Source: Akkermansia sp. (GTDB taxonomy: Bacteria > Verrucomicrobiota > Verrucomicrobiia > Verrucomicrobiales > Akkermansiaceae). From it: DNA of 35,080 nucleotides. The position numbers and the translations under genes are program-made. The stretch's first letter is position 1. The number at the start of each line of letters is the position of its first letter. Under the pieces are notes generated by a model, which was given only the letters and a program-made list of their open reading frames with translations, was not told the origin of the DNA and did not search any database. This document shows positions 22,885 to 31,986 of this stretch, piece by piece. Location: the NCBI GenBank assembly GCA_017472085.1, contig JAFUQZ010000074.1, positions 1 to 35,080 of the forward strand, written 5' to 3'.

Positions 22885-25800
22885 TTCATTTCGCCTTCCT
22901 CATTTCGGAGCATGCGTTCATCTGCCGCCCGCAGCGCGTCAATCAGATCCAGACCATGCTCGCTGGAATCCAGAATATTTTCCTTCACCTGTTCAAAGAG
23001 ATCCGTATCCTTGCGGAAGCGCGCCCCGAGCTCCAGCAGGGCCTTTTCCGCCGTTTCCGGGGAGGTGCCGTATTCATAGGCCAGCAGGAGCCGGAAGAGC
23101 GACAGCGTGACGACTTCGTCCGGTGCGAATTGGGATATGTCTGTCTCTTTCAGTTTGGAGGAATACCCCGTGTCCTGTGCCAGATGAAGGATGATTTCCC
23201 TGTTGGACAGGTCTGCATCCCGCCCGAGCCGGAGGGCCTGTTCATCCATCAGTCGAGCCTGCAGCCGGTTGAACACCATGGCAAAAAAGTCACCGGCTCT
23301 GTGAGTCTGTTCATCATAGGTCACGCGGTCCATCCTGCTGTCGAAGTGCACCAGATCCTGGTAGGCCTCTCCGACCCGGCGGCGGATTCCCCACCCGGTG
23401 CGTCTGGTCAGGGGTGCGCCCGCCAGAGAGTGTACCACGTATGGTCGTCTGCGGTGCAGGGAGGCTGAGGCAAAATCGCCGGGCATCATGCGCAGCTGAA
23501 CCGCGGGATGCCGAGGATTCCGGTATACCGTGACATGCTGCAGCGGGCTGAGGTCGAGCTCCGTTTGCAGCGGTTCCAGTACTTCGCCCGTTAGTTCCAC
23601 TCTGTTGCCTTCCATATCATTTTCCAGCTTTCGGAGCGTCTGAAGGAGGCCGTTCAGCGGTTGTTCCACCGACCATTCGGCCGTAACACCTTTGGGACGC
23701 AAGCCGGAAACTCCGCCGTAATATTGATTTCTCCGGCGGATTCCCTGAGGGGTGACGGAGGGATAATCCATGACCTGATGGCGCAGTGCCGTCAGCAGGT
23801 GAAGCGCCGGCATGATTCGTTCATCCCCGGCCAGCTCCGGGGGCAGAGAGGCTGTTTCCATCCTTCCGCCTGCCTGCATTACAGGCAAGTTCTGCTGTAA
23901 ATCGTGTTTACTGAGCGGTGTGGTGTGGTCATCAAGAGCACGAGGGGCGGGAAGGGAGTCCAGGCTGATATGCAGGATTTCTCCGGGATTACGCAGGTTC
24001 AGGGCGTAATCCCGCAGCGCCGGTTTCTCCGCCAGCAGGGATTCGAGCCGGAGGAGATTCTGTTCCAGCATATCCGGGCTCTGTGTTTCGGTGCCGGGCG
24101 CCGGATGCTCTCTCACGACTGTCTCCAGCTCTTCCCGCAGCAGTTCCTGCTCGCGCTCTGGAAGTCTTTTCCAGCCGGTGGCGGGCTGTTGCAGCATATT
24201 CCAGAGCTGCTGGCCCGCTTCGGTGAAATGCTGTTCTCCATTCAGGAGGTAACTCCAGCACTGCTCCTTGCGCTGGCTGTCCGTGGGTTCCCACAGCTCC
24301 CGGATTCGGGCATACAGCGGTGATTGGCGCAGGGGCGAGTGTGCATCCTGTATGGCTGCACGCAGCTCTGCCACTCGTTCCCCGTGCTCCTGCAGGAATG
24401 CGGCAGATTTATCATTCGTCCAGCGTATGAGGAACTCATCGGAATTTCTGGGGTAGGCAGACGTTTCACCCCCACGGCTGATCAGGCCGGGGCGATTGGC
24501 ATTCCCCCGCTGCGACGGAATGCGGAACGGGGCGGCGGCAATCCATTCCTTCACCGAATCCGGCAGGCGGGCGTGATCCAGGTCAGCTATCAGGCACTCG
24601 GTGGAAAAATAGGACATCGCCGTAGCCAGCTCTGCCTGTATGGCAGCCTGATCACGTTCGCGCAGCAAATTCCGCAGGGTGCGGACATAGCGGTGCTGCT
24701 TTTTACGGGGTAATTCCTGAACTTCCGGCAAGCGATACAGGCGTCTGTTTTTATCCGGCAAACCCAGCAATTCCTGTTTGCGCTCGGGGCTGAGAGCGCC
24801 CTGTTTTTCCAGGAAATCTGCCAGTTCGGCCGGTTGCAGAGCCCCGGAGTCCAGCTGGCGCTGCCAATAGATTCGGGCTCGGGCAAAAATGAGCTGGAGC
24901 GGATTAACCGTTCGCTGAGAATCCAGCCGGAAATGCTGCGGTTGCTCTCCTTTCGACCTGGGTGACAGAAACGGCTCCACCCCATCGTACAGCCGCCGCG
25001 CCACGCTGCCCGGAATCCTGCGGCGGTGGTATTCCAGCCCCAGGGGAAGGGATGAGGCATTGCTCAGCCACATGGTATGCAGGTCGTTGAGGGCGATGGC
25101 AGCCAGTGCATCATGTGTGCTGAAGCGGCGCTTCTGCTGCGGCAGCATTTCCATGAACTCCGGGCCATTGCTCCGCATGTTCTCCTGCAGCTTCCGGGCA
25201 TAGTGCTCCCGTTGATAGGGCATTCCCAGCCGGAGCGCATACACATACGACAAATCGTTGGCCACGTAATCAGATGCTTCGTGCCAGCGGGTGCGAGTAC
25301 CGTCCGGGCGTTGAATGCGCCATAGCTCTCTGCCGTTGCTTGTTGTCACCATTTCCGGTTCGCGTCCGGTCAGCTGCGAGTAGAGTTTCATCTTCTGCAC
25401 ATTTTGCTGCGTTCTCAGGCGGGCGGCCTCCTCGTCCACGGCGGTGATACCCTCATCCCAGCCTTCAGGCTTCCAATCCTTGCCCGATTCCGGCAGGGAG
25501 AATTCACGCTCCAGAATGGCAGCGTATGCCCCCAGCGGGGAATGCCCTCGCGACATCATCGTGTGAAAATCCTCCATGTGGGGTATAAGCTCCTGCAACT
25601 CGCGTACCACGGTCGTCAGCTCCAGATATTGGGCTCTCATCTCCCGAACCTCCATCGGTTCAGATGTTTTCCGGCGGCCCGCCGGCTCCGAAGCCTCGAC
25701 CATCTGACGAAGATCGGAAAATGAGTTTTTTTTCAGCCACGGTTCCCGAACGGAGTTATAGCGCCTGTTCAGATAGAACTTGCTGAAGTAATCCTTCAGC

Positions 25801-28319
25801 TGCTGGTTGGCCCGGGCCCGGTGTCCATCCATGGCGCTCTGCATTACTGCACCTGCCACCAGCTGCGGGATGTTGCGGCGGAGTGCTTCCGTGCGCCGGA
25901 TGGCGCTCTCTTCGCCGGAGCTGCTGCGGCCGAGCGTATCAATGGTGAAGGTGTTCAGCAGGAAACGGTAGGAAAGCTGCTCCACTTTGTTCACCAGCTC
26001 GGCGAGCAATCCGCGTCGCAGACGCTCTGCCCGGGGGAGATAATTTCCCTGCTGTTTCAGCTCCGTCGGCAGATTCCGCGCAGCGGATACGGAGGTGGGG
26101 GGATTTCCCTCGCCGTCTGCTTTTCCGGAGGGGTGTTCCAGCCCGGCTTTTACCAGCCAGTCATACATCACTTTCTGAAGCCAGGGGGCCTTGGCTGCCG
26201 GAAGCTTCTGCTGCGGTGCCAGATGCCCGTATTTTTTACTGAGTTTCAGCATTTCTTCCGCAGGTGGGGCAGGGAGCTCCTCGCCCTGTTGGCGTCGGAG
26301 GTGCGATTTCAGGAGGGCCTGTTCTCCCGGGTGCGACAGGAATTGAGCGACGACCTGTTCATTGTCGAAAAGGTGCAAATCCTTTGTCTGGAGGAGACGC
26401 AGACTTTTGGCGGCAATGTCTTCCAGGAATCCTGCGCCGGACCAGCGTTTGCTGCTGCGCAGAGCCTCGCGCAGGAGTTTGCTCTGCTGTTGCAGGGTGG
26501 GGGCGCGCAGAACTCGCTCCTTCATGGCAGGGTCTACCCCCCAGTCATCCAGGCGCTGCCCATCACCCAGGATGGTGCGGGGCGAGCGGAAATGATGCAG
26601 GGCTGCCCGTCCCCCGGCAATGAGCACAAAGGGCAGATTCATGGCTGCCTCGCGGATGTTGGTTTCGACATCCGTCAGGCTGTTGCCATAGGCTTTCCAA
26701 TCAATGTGGGATGCGGTCTCATCTGCCTGAGCGGCAAGTTCCTGCAGCCCCATTTCCGCTGCCTGTGCGGCTTTTCCTGCCAGCAGCAGGTTGATGTTCT
26801 CCTGCGTGAACCAGGCACCGCTTTTCAGAGCCGAGAGAGCATACTGTCGCATCCCCTTTCCCATGCTGCCGGCGAATTGATTGATGGTGCGGCTGATGAG
26901 TCGCTGCCCCAGGCCGGACATGCCCTTGAAAATGGCTGCCTGTGTGGCACCGGCCAGACATCCGGCCGCCGTCTGGAGCTTCTGGCTGCCCTCCGGCGCC
27001 CGCTGCCGTGCATCTGCCACGGATGCCCCCGCAGATGATGCCGCCAGCAGGGTCACGCCGGGGACGCCGGCAAACGCCATGGCAACTCCCGGTACGGCGC
27101 CGGCTGCATCCACCATCAATTCTTCGGCAAAGGAGGCATCATCTCCGAGTCTGATGGGAAGCACCTCCATCTGCGCCACACGCCGCAATTCCTCGATGAT
27201 GCGCAGGCGTTTGTCCTGCGCTTCGCTGAACCGGCTCAGCTTTTCCATGCCGAAAAAGTCGCCGAGGTGCCCGAGCTGTGCCGTTGCCACATTGCCGATG
27301 GCCTGACCTGTGTTCAGGCTCATATTGACGCCGCTGCGAATCATTTGGTGCAGCATGGCCAGCGGCGTGGACTCCGGCAGCGGGCGGTGTCCGTTCTTCT
27401 TCCATTCTGCCTGTACCACGCGGTAGAGGACGGAGCGCTCTTCCTCGCTCAGCTCTGCCAGTTCATCAACGGAGTCCAGGAACTGCGGGCTGTTCCACAG
27501 GGCGCGGGCCTGTTCAACGGGGCCGCGCTCCAGCTGCAGGAAGGTGCGGACGGCGTGTCCCAGTGCGTCTGCATGTTGCAGGCTTTCCTCGCGGGCATTT
27601 TCTGCCGCTGCGCGCGCCATGGCCTGAATGGCCGCCAGTCGGGAGTTTTCTTCGCTCGGTTGCGATTCATCTGTCGCTGTGGGCGGCGGAGGCGTTTCTC
27701 TGCCCTCCAGAACCCGGAGATATTCTTCTTCGTAGGCGGCGCGGGCCTGTTGTCGCCGGGGTTCTTGCTGCGCACGGAGGGAGAGTGCGGTGAATACCTC
27801 CTGCTCGGAGCTGTCCACCCCGAGGGAATCGGCCAGCTCCCGCCGAATCCCGGACCAATCGGCAGAGATTTGTTCACGGGAGGCGTTGAGATGGTCAGCC
27901 GCCCAGGAGCGGTTGACTGTGCGCAGCAGACGATATTCCCGTTCTTCGGGCGTCAGACTTTCATCATCTGCCCCGGAGGCCGTCCTGATATCCCGGGGCA
28001 CGGTATCCGGGTCTGCCGTCAGGATGCGGTTCCAGTACGCGCCTCGCTCCACTTGCTGCCAGCTCGTGGTTGCCGGTGGAGGTGTGGTTGTCTCCAACGG
28101 TTTCACCTCTGTTGGCAGGGGGGTGTCCTCCGGCGTTTCGGATGAGCTCTCCGGCGTATCGGGCCGGGGCTCTTCGCGGGGCAGGGTATCGGGAATCTGC
28201 CAGTTGACCCACATTACCGTGTCGGGCAGGGGGGTGGCGGCCTCTGCCGCAGCTGATTCTTCCTGTGGGGTGTCCGACACGGGGGTCGGCCGGTTCTGTT
28301 CTGTCATTGTCGCATTCAT
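22881..28319 (-). CDS. Giant 1812-aa phage-like protein
   Basis: I do not recognise a named family. The first 90 residues are Pro/Thr/Glu-rich and disordered. Helical charged sequence follows. Residues about 400-580 are Ala/Gly-rich and hydrophobic (GAVPGVAMAFAGVPGVTLLA and FVLIAGGRAALHHF), a pattern seen in very large phage internal or ejection proteins that must enter a membrane. The remaining 1200 residues are long helical and mixed segments rich in Arg, Glu and Leu, with no enzyme motif I can see. There is no signal peptide. It lies between the 403-aa protein and TerL in one operon, which supports a virion or DNA-delivery role. The frame is intact over 5.4 kb, arguing for selection. Confidence 0.7.
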   Translation of the reverse strand: MNATMTEQNRPTPVSDTPQEESAAAEAATPLPDTVMWVNWQIPDTLPREEPRPDTPESSSETPEDTPLPTEVKPLETTTPPPATTSWQQVERGAYWNRILTADPDTVPRDIRTASGADDESLTPEEREYRLLRTVNRSWAADHLNASREQISADWSGIRRELADSLGVDSSEQEVFTALSLRAQQEPRRQQARAAYEEEYLRVLEGRETPPPPTATDESQPSEENSRLAAIQAMARAAAENAREESLQHADALGHAVRTFLQLERGPVEQARALWNSPQFLDSVDELAELSEEERSVLYRVVQAEWKKNGHRPLPESTPLAMLHQMIRSGVNMSLNTGQAIGNVATAQLGHLGDFFGMEKLSRFSEAQDKRLRIIEELRRVAQMEVLPIRLGDDASFAEELMVDAAGAVPGVAMAFAGVPGVTLLAASSAGASVADARQRAPEGSQKLQTAAGCLAGATQAAIFKGMSGLGQRLISRTINQFAGSMGKGMRQYALSALKSGAWFTQENINLLLAGKAAQAAEMGLQELAAQADETASHIDWKAYGNSLTDVETNIREAAMNLPFVLIAGGRAALHHFRSPRTILGDGQRLDDWGVDPAMKERVLRAPTLQQQSKLLREALRSSKRWSGAGFLEDIAAKSLRLLQTKDLHLFDNEQVVAQFLSHPGEQALLKSHLRRQQGEELPAPPAEEMLKLSKKYGHLAPQQKLPAAKAPWLQKVMYDWLVKAGLEHPSGKADGEGNPPTSVSAARNLPTELKQQGNYLPRAERLRRGLLAELVNKVEQLSYRFLLNTFTIDTLGRSSSGEESAIRRTEALRRNIPQLVAGAVMQSAMDGHRARANQQLKDYFSKFYLNRRYNSVREPWLKKNSFSDLRQMVEASEPAGRRKTSEPMEVREMRAQYLELTTVVRELQELIPHMEDFHTMMSRGHSPLGAYAAILEREFSLPESGKDWKPEGWDEGITAVDEEAARLRTQQNVQKMKLYSQLTGREPEMVTTSNGRELWRIQRPDGTRTRWHEASDYVANDLSYVYALRLGMPYQREHYARKLQENMRSNGPEFMEMLPQQKRRFSTHDALAAIALNDLHTMWLSNASSLPLGLEYHRRRIPGSVARRLYDGVEPFLSPRSKGEQPQHFRLDSQRTVNPLQLIFARARIYWQRQLDSGALQPAELADFLEKQGALSPERKQELLGLPDKNRRLYRLPEVQELPRKKQHRYVRTLRNLLRERDQAAIQAELATAMSYFSTECLIADLDHARLPDSVKEWIAAAPFRIPSQRGNANRPGLISRGGETSAYPRNSDEFLIRWTNDKSAAFLQEHGERVAELRAAIQDAHSPLRQSPLYARIRELWEPTDSQRKEQCWSYLLNGEQHFTEAGQQLWNMLQQPATGWKRLPEREQELLREELETVVREHPAPGTETQSPDMLEQNLLRLESLLAEKPALRDYALNLRNPGEILHISLDSLPAPRALDDHTTPLSKHDLQQNLPVMQAGGRMETASLPPELAGDERIMPALHLLTALRHQVMDYPSVTPQGIRRRNQYYGGVSGLRPKGVTAEWSVEQPLNGLLQTLRKLENDMEGNRVELTGEVLEPLQTELDLSPLQHVTVYRNPRHPAVQLRMMPGDFASASLHRRRPYVVHSLAGAPLTRRTGWGIRRRVGEAYQDLVHFDSRMDRVTYDEQTHRAGDFFAMVFNRLQARLMDEQALRLGRDADLSNREIILHLAQDTGYSSKLKETDISQFAPDEVVTLSLFRLLLAYEYGTSPETAEKALLELGARFRKDTDLFEQVKENILDSSEHGLDLIDALRAADERMLRNEEGEMK

Positions 28320-28334
28320 AGAGTAAATTGTCAG

Positions 28335-29546
28335 TTAATTGGGTTGATAACAAATCCAGGTTTCTTCTTTCGGGCGTACCCTTTCTATCCATTGCTCCGG
28401 CTCAGCCGGGGGATGCTGAGCGGTGAGCGCCAATTCCTGTAATCGGGCAAGATGCTGTTGGGCCTCGATATCTTCCGGGCAGCCCAGACGCCCGCTACGG
28501 TACAGATTCCACAGGCGGCGGCTCACCTCGTTGCGCGTGGCAGCGGGGATGTCCCGATTGCGGTGCATCCGCTGCAACAGTTTTCTGCGCTCCGGCAGCG
28601 GAAGCGGGGCTGAGATGATGTCCAGTTTCAGGCGGGCTTCCGCTTCCTCCTCTTCCGGGCATTCGTCAATGCGCCGATTCCAGTCACAGGCGGGCCGGGG
28701 CGGTGCGGTGCTCCCGTTCCTGTCGTCCGAGGCGTTGATAAGGCCGATGGCTCTCGCTTTTTCGACGAGTCCTGCGGGCGGCTCATGTCCGGCCTCCACG
28801 GCGGTGCTCATATCGCTCGCGAGAGTGCCGCAAACCTCACGGAATCCGGTATTCCGGAGTCGCAACAGCTCTTCCCGGTCGCGCGTTTCCAGCGGCAGTT
28901 CTGCGGTTTCCTTCTGCAGCTCCAGCAAGGCGTCCGACGCGTTCTGACGAAAGGCTTCTTTCCAGCGATTCAACAGGCTTCGGCTGCGTGCTTCACGTGT
29001 TCGCGTCTCCACCTCCGGCTGAGGAACAAACAATTGTTCCCCTGCCTTAATCCACTGTTCCGCTTCATCGGCTGCACCGCGCTCAACGGCTTCGTCCACC
29101 TGCGATTGCCACCGGTGGCGGGCCAGCCCGATGCGCCCCAGTTCGTAATCCCGTCTGGCCGTGGCTGATGCCTGGGCGTTGTATACGGCGGCCAGATGCC
29201 TGCCGGCTTCTCGGGATTCCGGCGGTAACTCATCGATGGCTTCAGCCAGGCGTGATTCGCTGGCCTGCTTCCAGGCATACTTCCAATCACGCACATTCTG
29301 CATGTCGATTTCGGCGCGGGCTTCTTCTTCTATGCTGCGTAGTCGACCGGCAAATTCCGCCAGATTTCCGGCCGTAGTGACTGTTTCCTGTTGTGATGCC
29401 AGCTCAGCTCCCCATTGCGCGGCGCCCTCGATGACCCGGCCCAGTCGTGTTGCCGGTTCATCGATAGTGGCGATTCCATGCAGGGGGATCTGAACCCCAC
29501 GCCCGGGGTAGGACAGCATACCCCATTCTCTGATTCGTATTGCCAT
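28335..29546 (-). CDS. 403-aa helical phage-like protein
   Basis: This is the first gene of the three-gene operon. A GGAGG ribosome site lies 12 bp before the ATG. The N-terminus (MAIRIREWGMLSYPGRGVQI) is a short hydrophobic/Gly motif. The rest is nearly all charged helix with many Trp, Glu and Arg residues, and includes an acidic run (DECPEEEEAEARLK, about 293-306). No signal, membrane segment or catalytic motif is visible. Position next to the giant protein and TerL suggests a phage structural or ejection partner. I cannot assign a family. Confidence 0.65.
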   Translation of the reverse strand: MAIRIREWGMLSYPGRGVQIPLHGIATIDEPATRLGRVIEGAAQWGAELASQQETVTTAGNLAEFAGRLRSIEEEARAEIDMQNVRDWKYAWKQASESRLAEAIDELPPESREAGRHLAAVYNAQASATARRDYELGRIGLARHRWQSQVDEAVERGAADEAEQWIKAGEQLFVPQPEVETRTREARSRSLLNRWKEAFRQNASDALLELQKETAELPLETRDREELLRLRNTGFREVCGTLASDMSTAVEAGHEPPAGLVEKARAIGLINASDDRNGSTAPPRPACDWNRRIDECPEEEEAEARLKLDIISAPLPLPERRKLLQRMHRNRDIPAATRNEVSRRLWNLYRSGRLGCPEDIEAQQHLARLQELALTAQHPPAEPEQWIERVRPKEETWICYQPN

Positions 29547-29620
29547 GCCAACAGATTGCCTCCGTTTGCCGGGCGATGCAATGCTGTAGCTGTCTTGGTT
29601 ACTTCATGCCCCCCCTCGGG

Positions 29621-29655
29621 ACACAAAAAAAACGCTGCACCGAAAGGGTGCAGCG
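29621..29655 (-). terminator. Rho-independent terminator of the PA14-like gene
   Basis: On the minus strand CGCTGCACC pairs with GGTGCAGCG (29647-29655 with 29633-29641) around a 5-nt loop, followed by eight Ts (29632-29625). It ends the 29683-30978 gene and insulates the phage-like operon. Confidence 0.88.
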
Positions 29656-29682
29656 CGAAAAAAGGTGTGATAGAAAGAGCTG

Positions 29683-30978
29683 TCAGGGAACGGATACCCA
29701 GATGAGGGAATCCTGGTTATACTGGGGCACTTCCAGTTTGTCACCCACGTTGCAGCGCTCCTTCTTAATCAGCTCCAGAATGGATTTCTCGTCCGGCGTG
29801 GAGAAGTTGGTGCGGAACAGGTGATATTTGTTGGACGGATTGCCGGACTTCAGCCCTTCGGACAAATCGTCAATCAGAAGCATTACACCGAACTTACCAC
29901 CGGGAACTTCCGTCACCATCACCTCAATCGGGTATACCTCGCCCTCTTCCACTTCAAATACCTGGCCGGCCGTTATACCGCCCAATTCGGTCGTGTCATT
30001 GTTCCAGACACTCAGACCATTGAGTTTCATCAGTTCGTACCCCTTGTGAATCTTATCCTTACCTTCCTTTACTTCTTTCCAGTAAGCGGCAGCATCTCCA
30101 CCGGAGACTTTGGCACGGCGCGGCGCCTCCTTGCTCCAGCGGGAGGGAAGACGATATCCTGCTTCCAGCACCATCTTGCGGTTGAAACGCACAGCAATAC
30201 ATTCGTCACCCGTACCGATGAAACGGAACTTGCCGCTCTTGGGGGCGCGAACCTTACCACGATACACGGCCACCCAGGCACCCTCTTTCACCTTATCACC
30301 CACACCGTAGGCAATCGGGCCGTACTTGGCGTGACAAACCGGCAGGTAGAAGCTGGAAGCATAGAGCTTCTGCGGAGATTTGTAATACTTGTCAAGGGTT
30401 CTTTCAGACCAGTTTTTGAGGAAGCCGTTGAGCACTTCCAGCACCCGACCCTCCCCGGCACCGCCGGACACGATTCCGGTGGGTGCACCGGTCTTGGTCT
30501 GCTTCAGGTCGTAGAACGTACCCACCAGGGCAGAACCGCCGGCAGAACCGGAGCCCAGACCCTCACCGCCTTCACCCAGACCATCGCCCAGACCATCGCC
30601 CAGACCCATGCCCAGATCCATGGAAACGCCCACGTCCATGCTGTCATCCATGGGGATATCCACTTCTGCCATGGCCACCGGGGCGGCAGAGGTAGACACA
30701 ATCACCGACGGAGACACATCTGTGGAAGGAGAGGAAGCCTTGGAGGAGAGCTGCTGCGTGGTGGGTTCATTGGAGGGCGGCAGGTTTTCTGCCGGAGCCA
30801 CGTAGGCAAGGAACTCCGCAGGAGCTTCCGAGGCGATGAACACCACGGTCAGCGTCAGGATAAGACCGCCGCCGCCTACGAACAGGATACAGGCCAACAG
30901 GGAAGAGAGCTTGTTGCGCAGTGCTGCGCGGCGCATCTCCCGCTCGGCCTCTTCACTCATTTGAATGTGGATTGCCAT
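29683..30978 (-). CDS. Membrane-anchored PA14-like protein
   Basis: The 431-aa protein has a short charged N-terminus, one membrane helix (about 26-49) and a Ser/Pro/Thr-rich linker. A Met/Asp/Gly repeat follows (about 108-150, LGDGLGDGLGEGGEG), then a folded C-terminal part (150-431). That part has the PA14/GLEYA-type core GKFRFIGTGDECIAVRFNRKMVLEAG (two lines of a beta-barrel, about 249-274). The topology (cytoplasmic tail, one helix, flexible linker, external domain) recalls TonB-like proteins. The next two genes upstream are shorter paralogues of the C-terminal domain. The ligand is unknown; PA14 domains often bind sugars. MSEEAER at residue 7 is an alternative start. Confidence 0.75.
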   Translation of the reverse strand: MAIHIQMSEEAEREMRRAALRNKLSSLLACILFVGGGGLILTLTVVFIASEAPAEFLAYVAPAENLPPSNEPTTQQLSSKASSPSTDVSPSVIVSTSAAPVAMAEVDIPMDDSMDVGVSMDLGMGLGDGLGDGLGEGGEGLGSGSAGGSALVGTFYDLKQTKTGAPTGIVSGGAGEGRVLEVLNGFLKNWSERTLDKYYKSPQKLYASSFYLPVCHAKYGPIAYGVGDKVKEGAWVAVYRGKVRAPKSGKFRFIGTGDECIAVRFNRKMVLEAGYRLPSRWSKEAPRRAKVSGGDAAAYWKEVKEGKDKIHKGYELMKLNGLSVWNNDTTELGGITAGQVFEVEEGEVYPIEVMVTEVPGGKFGVMLLIDDLSEGLKSGNPSNKYHLFRTNFSTPDEKSILELIKKERCNVGDKLEVPQYNQDSLIWVSVP

Positions 30979-31064
30979 AATTGATGATTTCGGTTAGTGT
31001 TAAAAAGATGTCGATGCTCTCTTGTAGCACAAGGGGGAGCGGAATTCGAGCACAAAATGAGGCT

Positions 31065-31086
31065 CGAGTGTTACAATTGTGTTACA
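31065..31086 (-). repeat. 22-bp direct repeat element, copy 1
   Basis: These 22 bases are identical to 31965-31986. The plus strand contains TGTTACA twice, spaced 11 bp apart (one helical turn). It begins 87 bp upstream of the anchored PA14-like gene, just after the stop of the preceding paralogue. It is probably a transcription-factor site or part of a promoter. Confidence 0.85.
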
Positions 31087-31094
31087 AAAGCTGT

Positions 31095-31925
31095 TCATCT
31101 GTGCTGTGGCAGCAGCCAGACCGGGGCTTCTGCCGCAGGGCCGATGGGGGCTTTACTCCATTCTCTCCATCGTTGCACCATGGTTTCGTCCGGCGTCGTA
31201 AAATCCGTGCGGAAGAGATGGAGGCGGTCAGATACCTGCGTTTCATCCGAATACTCGACCAGCAGAATGCCCCCGGATGCCTCGGCATCCAATTCCAGCA
31301 GCAACACCGTCAGCAGACATGCTTTTTCCTCCGACAATGTAAGCCGTTCACCCATTTGCAAAGCGGAACTGCGCCACCCTGTATCCAGAGCAAGTTTTCT
31401 GTTCAGGTAGACAAGCAAGCGTCCCCCTGCGAGTCCGCAGAAGCGTATCCGACCGGTGCGCGGAGCATAGACAAAACCCTGAAGCAGATGCGAGATGGGA
31501 ACAAAAGCGGCAGCCTCCTCGGTAGCGGCTTTGTCCCGTAACAGGTAACATGGAATGCAGCCGTGGTCTCCGGGTTCGGGGGCGATCCGATGAAAGGAGC
31601 CCCAGACGCTCAGCTTTCCCTCTTCCGTAAAGCGGTTTGTGAGTTTGTTCAATGCGGCTTCGCCTGCTTTATCGGGGCGAATGCCGGAGTCGTTCCCGTC
31701 CTTCAGTCGTGATAAATCACAGCGCAGACAGACAAGGCCGCCGGGAATTTTGCCATCGCGAAAGCATGCCTCGCTCATCGATTTCTCCATATCCCCGAAG
31801 GCATTTTGTCGGGGGGAATCATTCATGTCGGGCAGCTGCAGCTCAAACGCCGGCATGCTGCCAAGGCAGCATGCCGAAACAAGACCCGGTAGCAGCTTCA
31901 GGAGGCTTTTCATTGCTCCTTTCAT
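31095..31925 (-). CDS. Secreted PA14-like protein, paralogue 2
   Basis: The 276-aa protein has an N-terminal signal peptide (MKSLLKLLPGLVSACCLGSM, from the second ATG at 31913 or with four extra residues from 31925). The core RIRFCGLAGGRLLVYLNRKL aligns with the PA14-like core of the 431-aa protein, and both end in a TTPDE/STPDE ... [PS]xW segment. There is no membrane anchor, so it is periplasmic or exported; the Cys pair (CC) gives a poor lipobox. An AAGGAG lies only 2 nt before the second ATG. A 22-bp repeated element lies 40 bp upstream. Confidence 0.72.
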   Translation of the reverse strand: MKGAMKSLLKLLPGLVSACCLGSMPAFELQLPDMNDSPRQNAFGDMEKSMSEACFRDGKIPGGLVCLRCDLSRLKDGNDSGIRPDKAGEAALNKLTNRFTEEGKLSVWGSFHRIAPEPGDHGCIPCYLLRDKAATEEAAAFVPISHLLQGFVYAPRTGRIRFCGLAGGRLLVYLNRKLALDTGWRSSALQMGERLTLSEEKACLLTVLLLELDAEASGGILLVEYSDETQVSDRLHLFRTDFTTPDETMVQRWREWSKAPIGPAAEAPVWLLPQHR

Positions 31926-31964
31926 ACCCTTTTCCCGGGCGTCTGACGAGGAAATAAAGCCATC

Positions 31965-31986
31965 CGAGTGTTACAATTGTGTTACA
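31965..31986 (-). repeat. 22-bp direct repeat element, copy 2
   Basis: This copy is identical to 31065-31086. It overlaps the stop codon of the upstream paralogue and begins 40 bp before the start of the 276-aa paralogue. Confidence 0.85.

Noticed and set aside
25821..27038. A 405-codon plus-strand frame inside the giant gene
   Set aside because: It is antisense to the intact 1812-codon gene and has a Cys/Gly-rich composition unlike a real protein.
29821..30984. A 387-codon His-rich plus-strand frame
   Set aside because: It is antisense to the PA14-like gene, whose paralogues prove the minus-strand reading.
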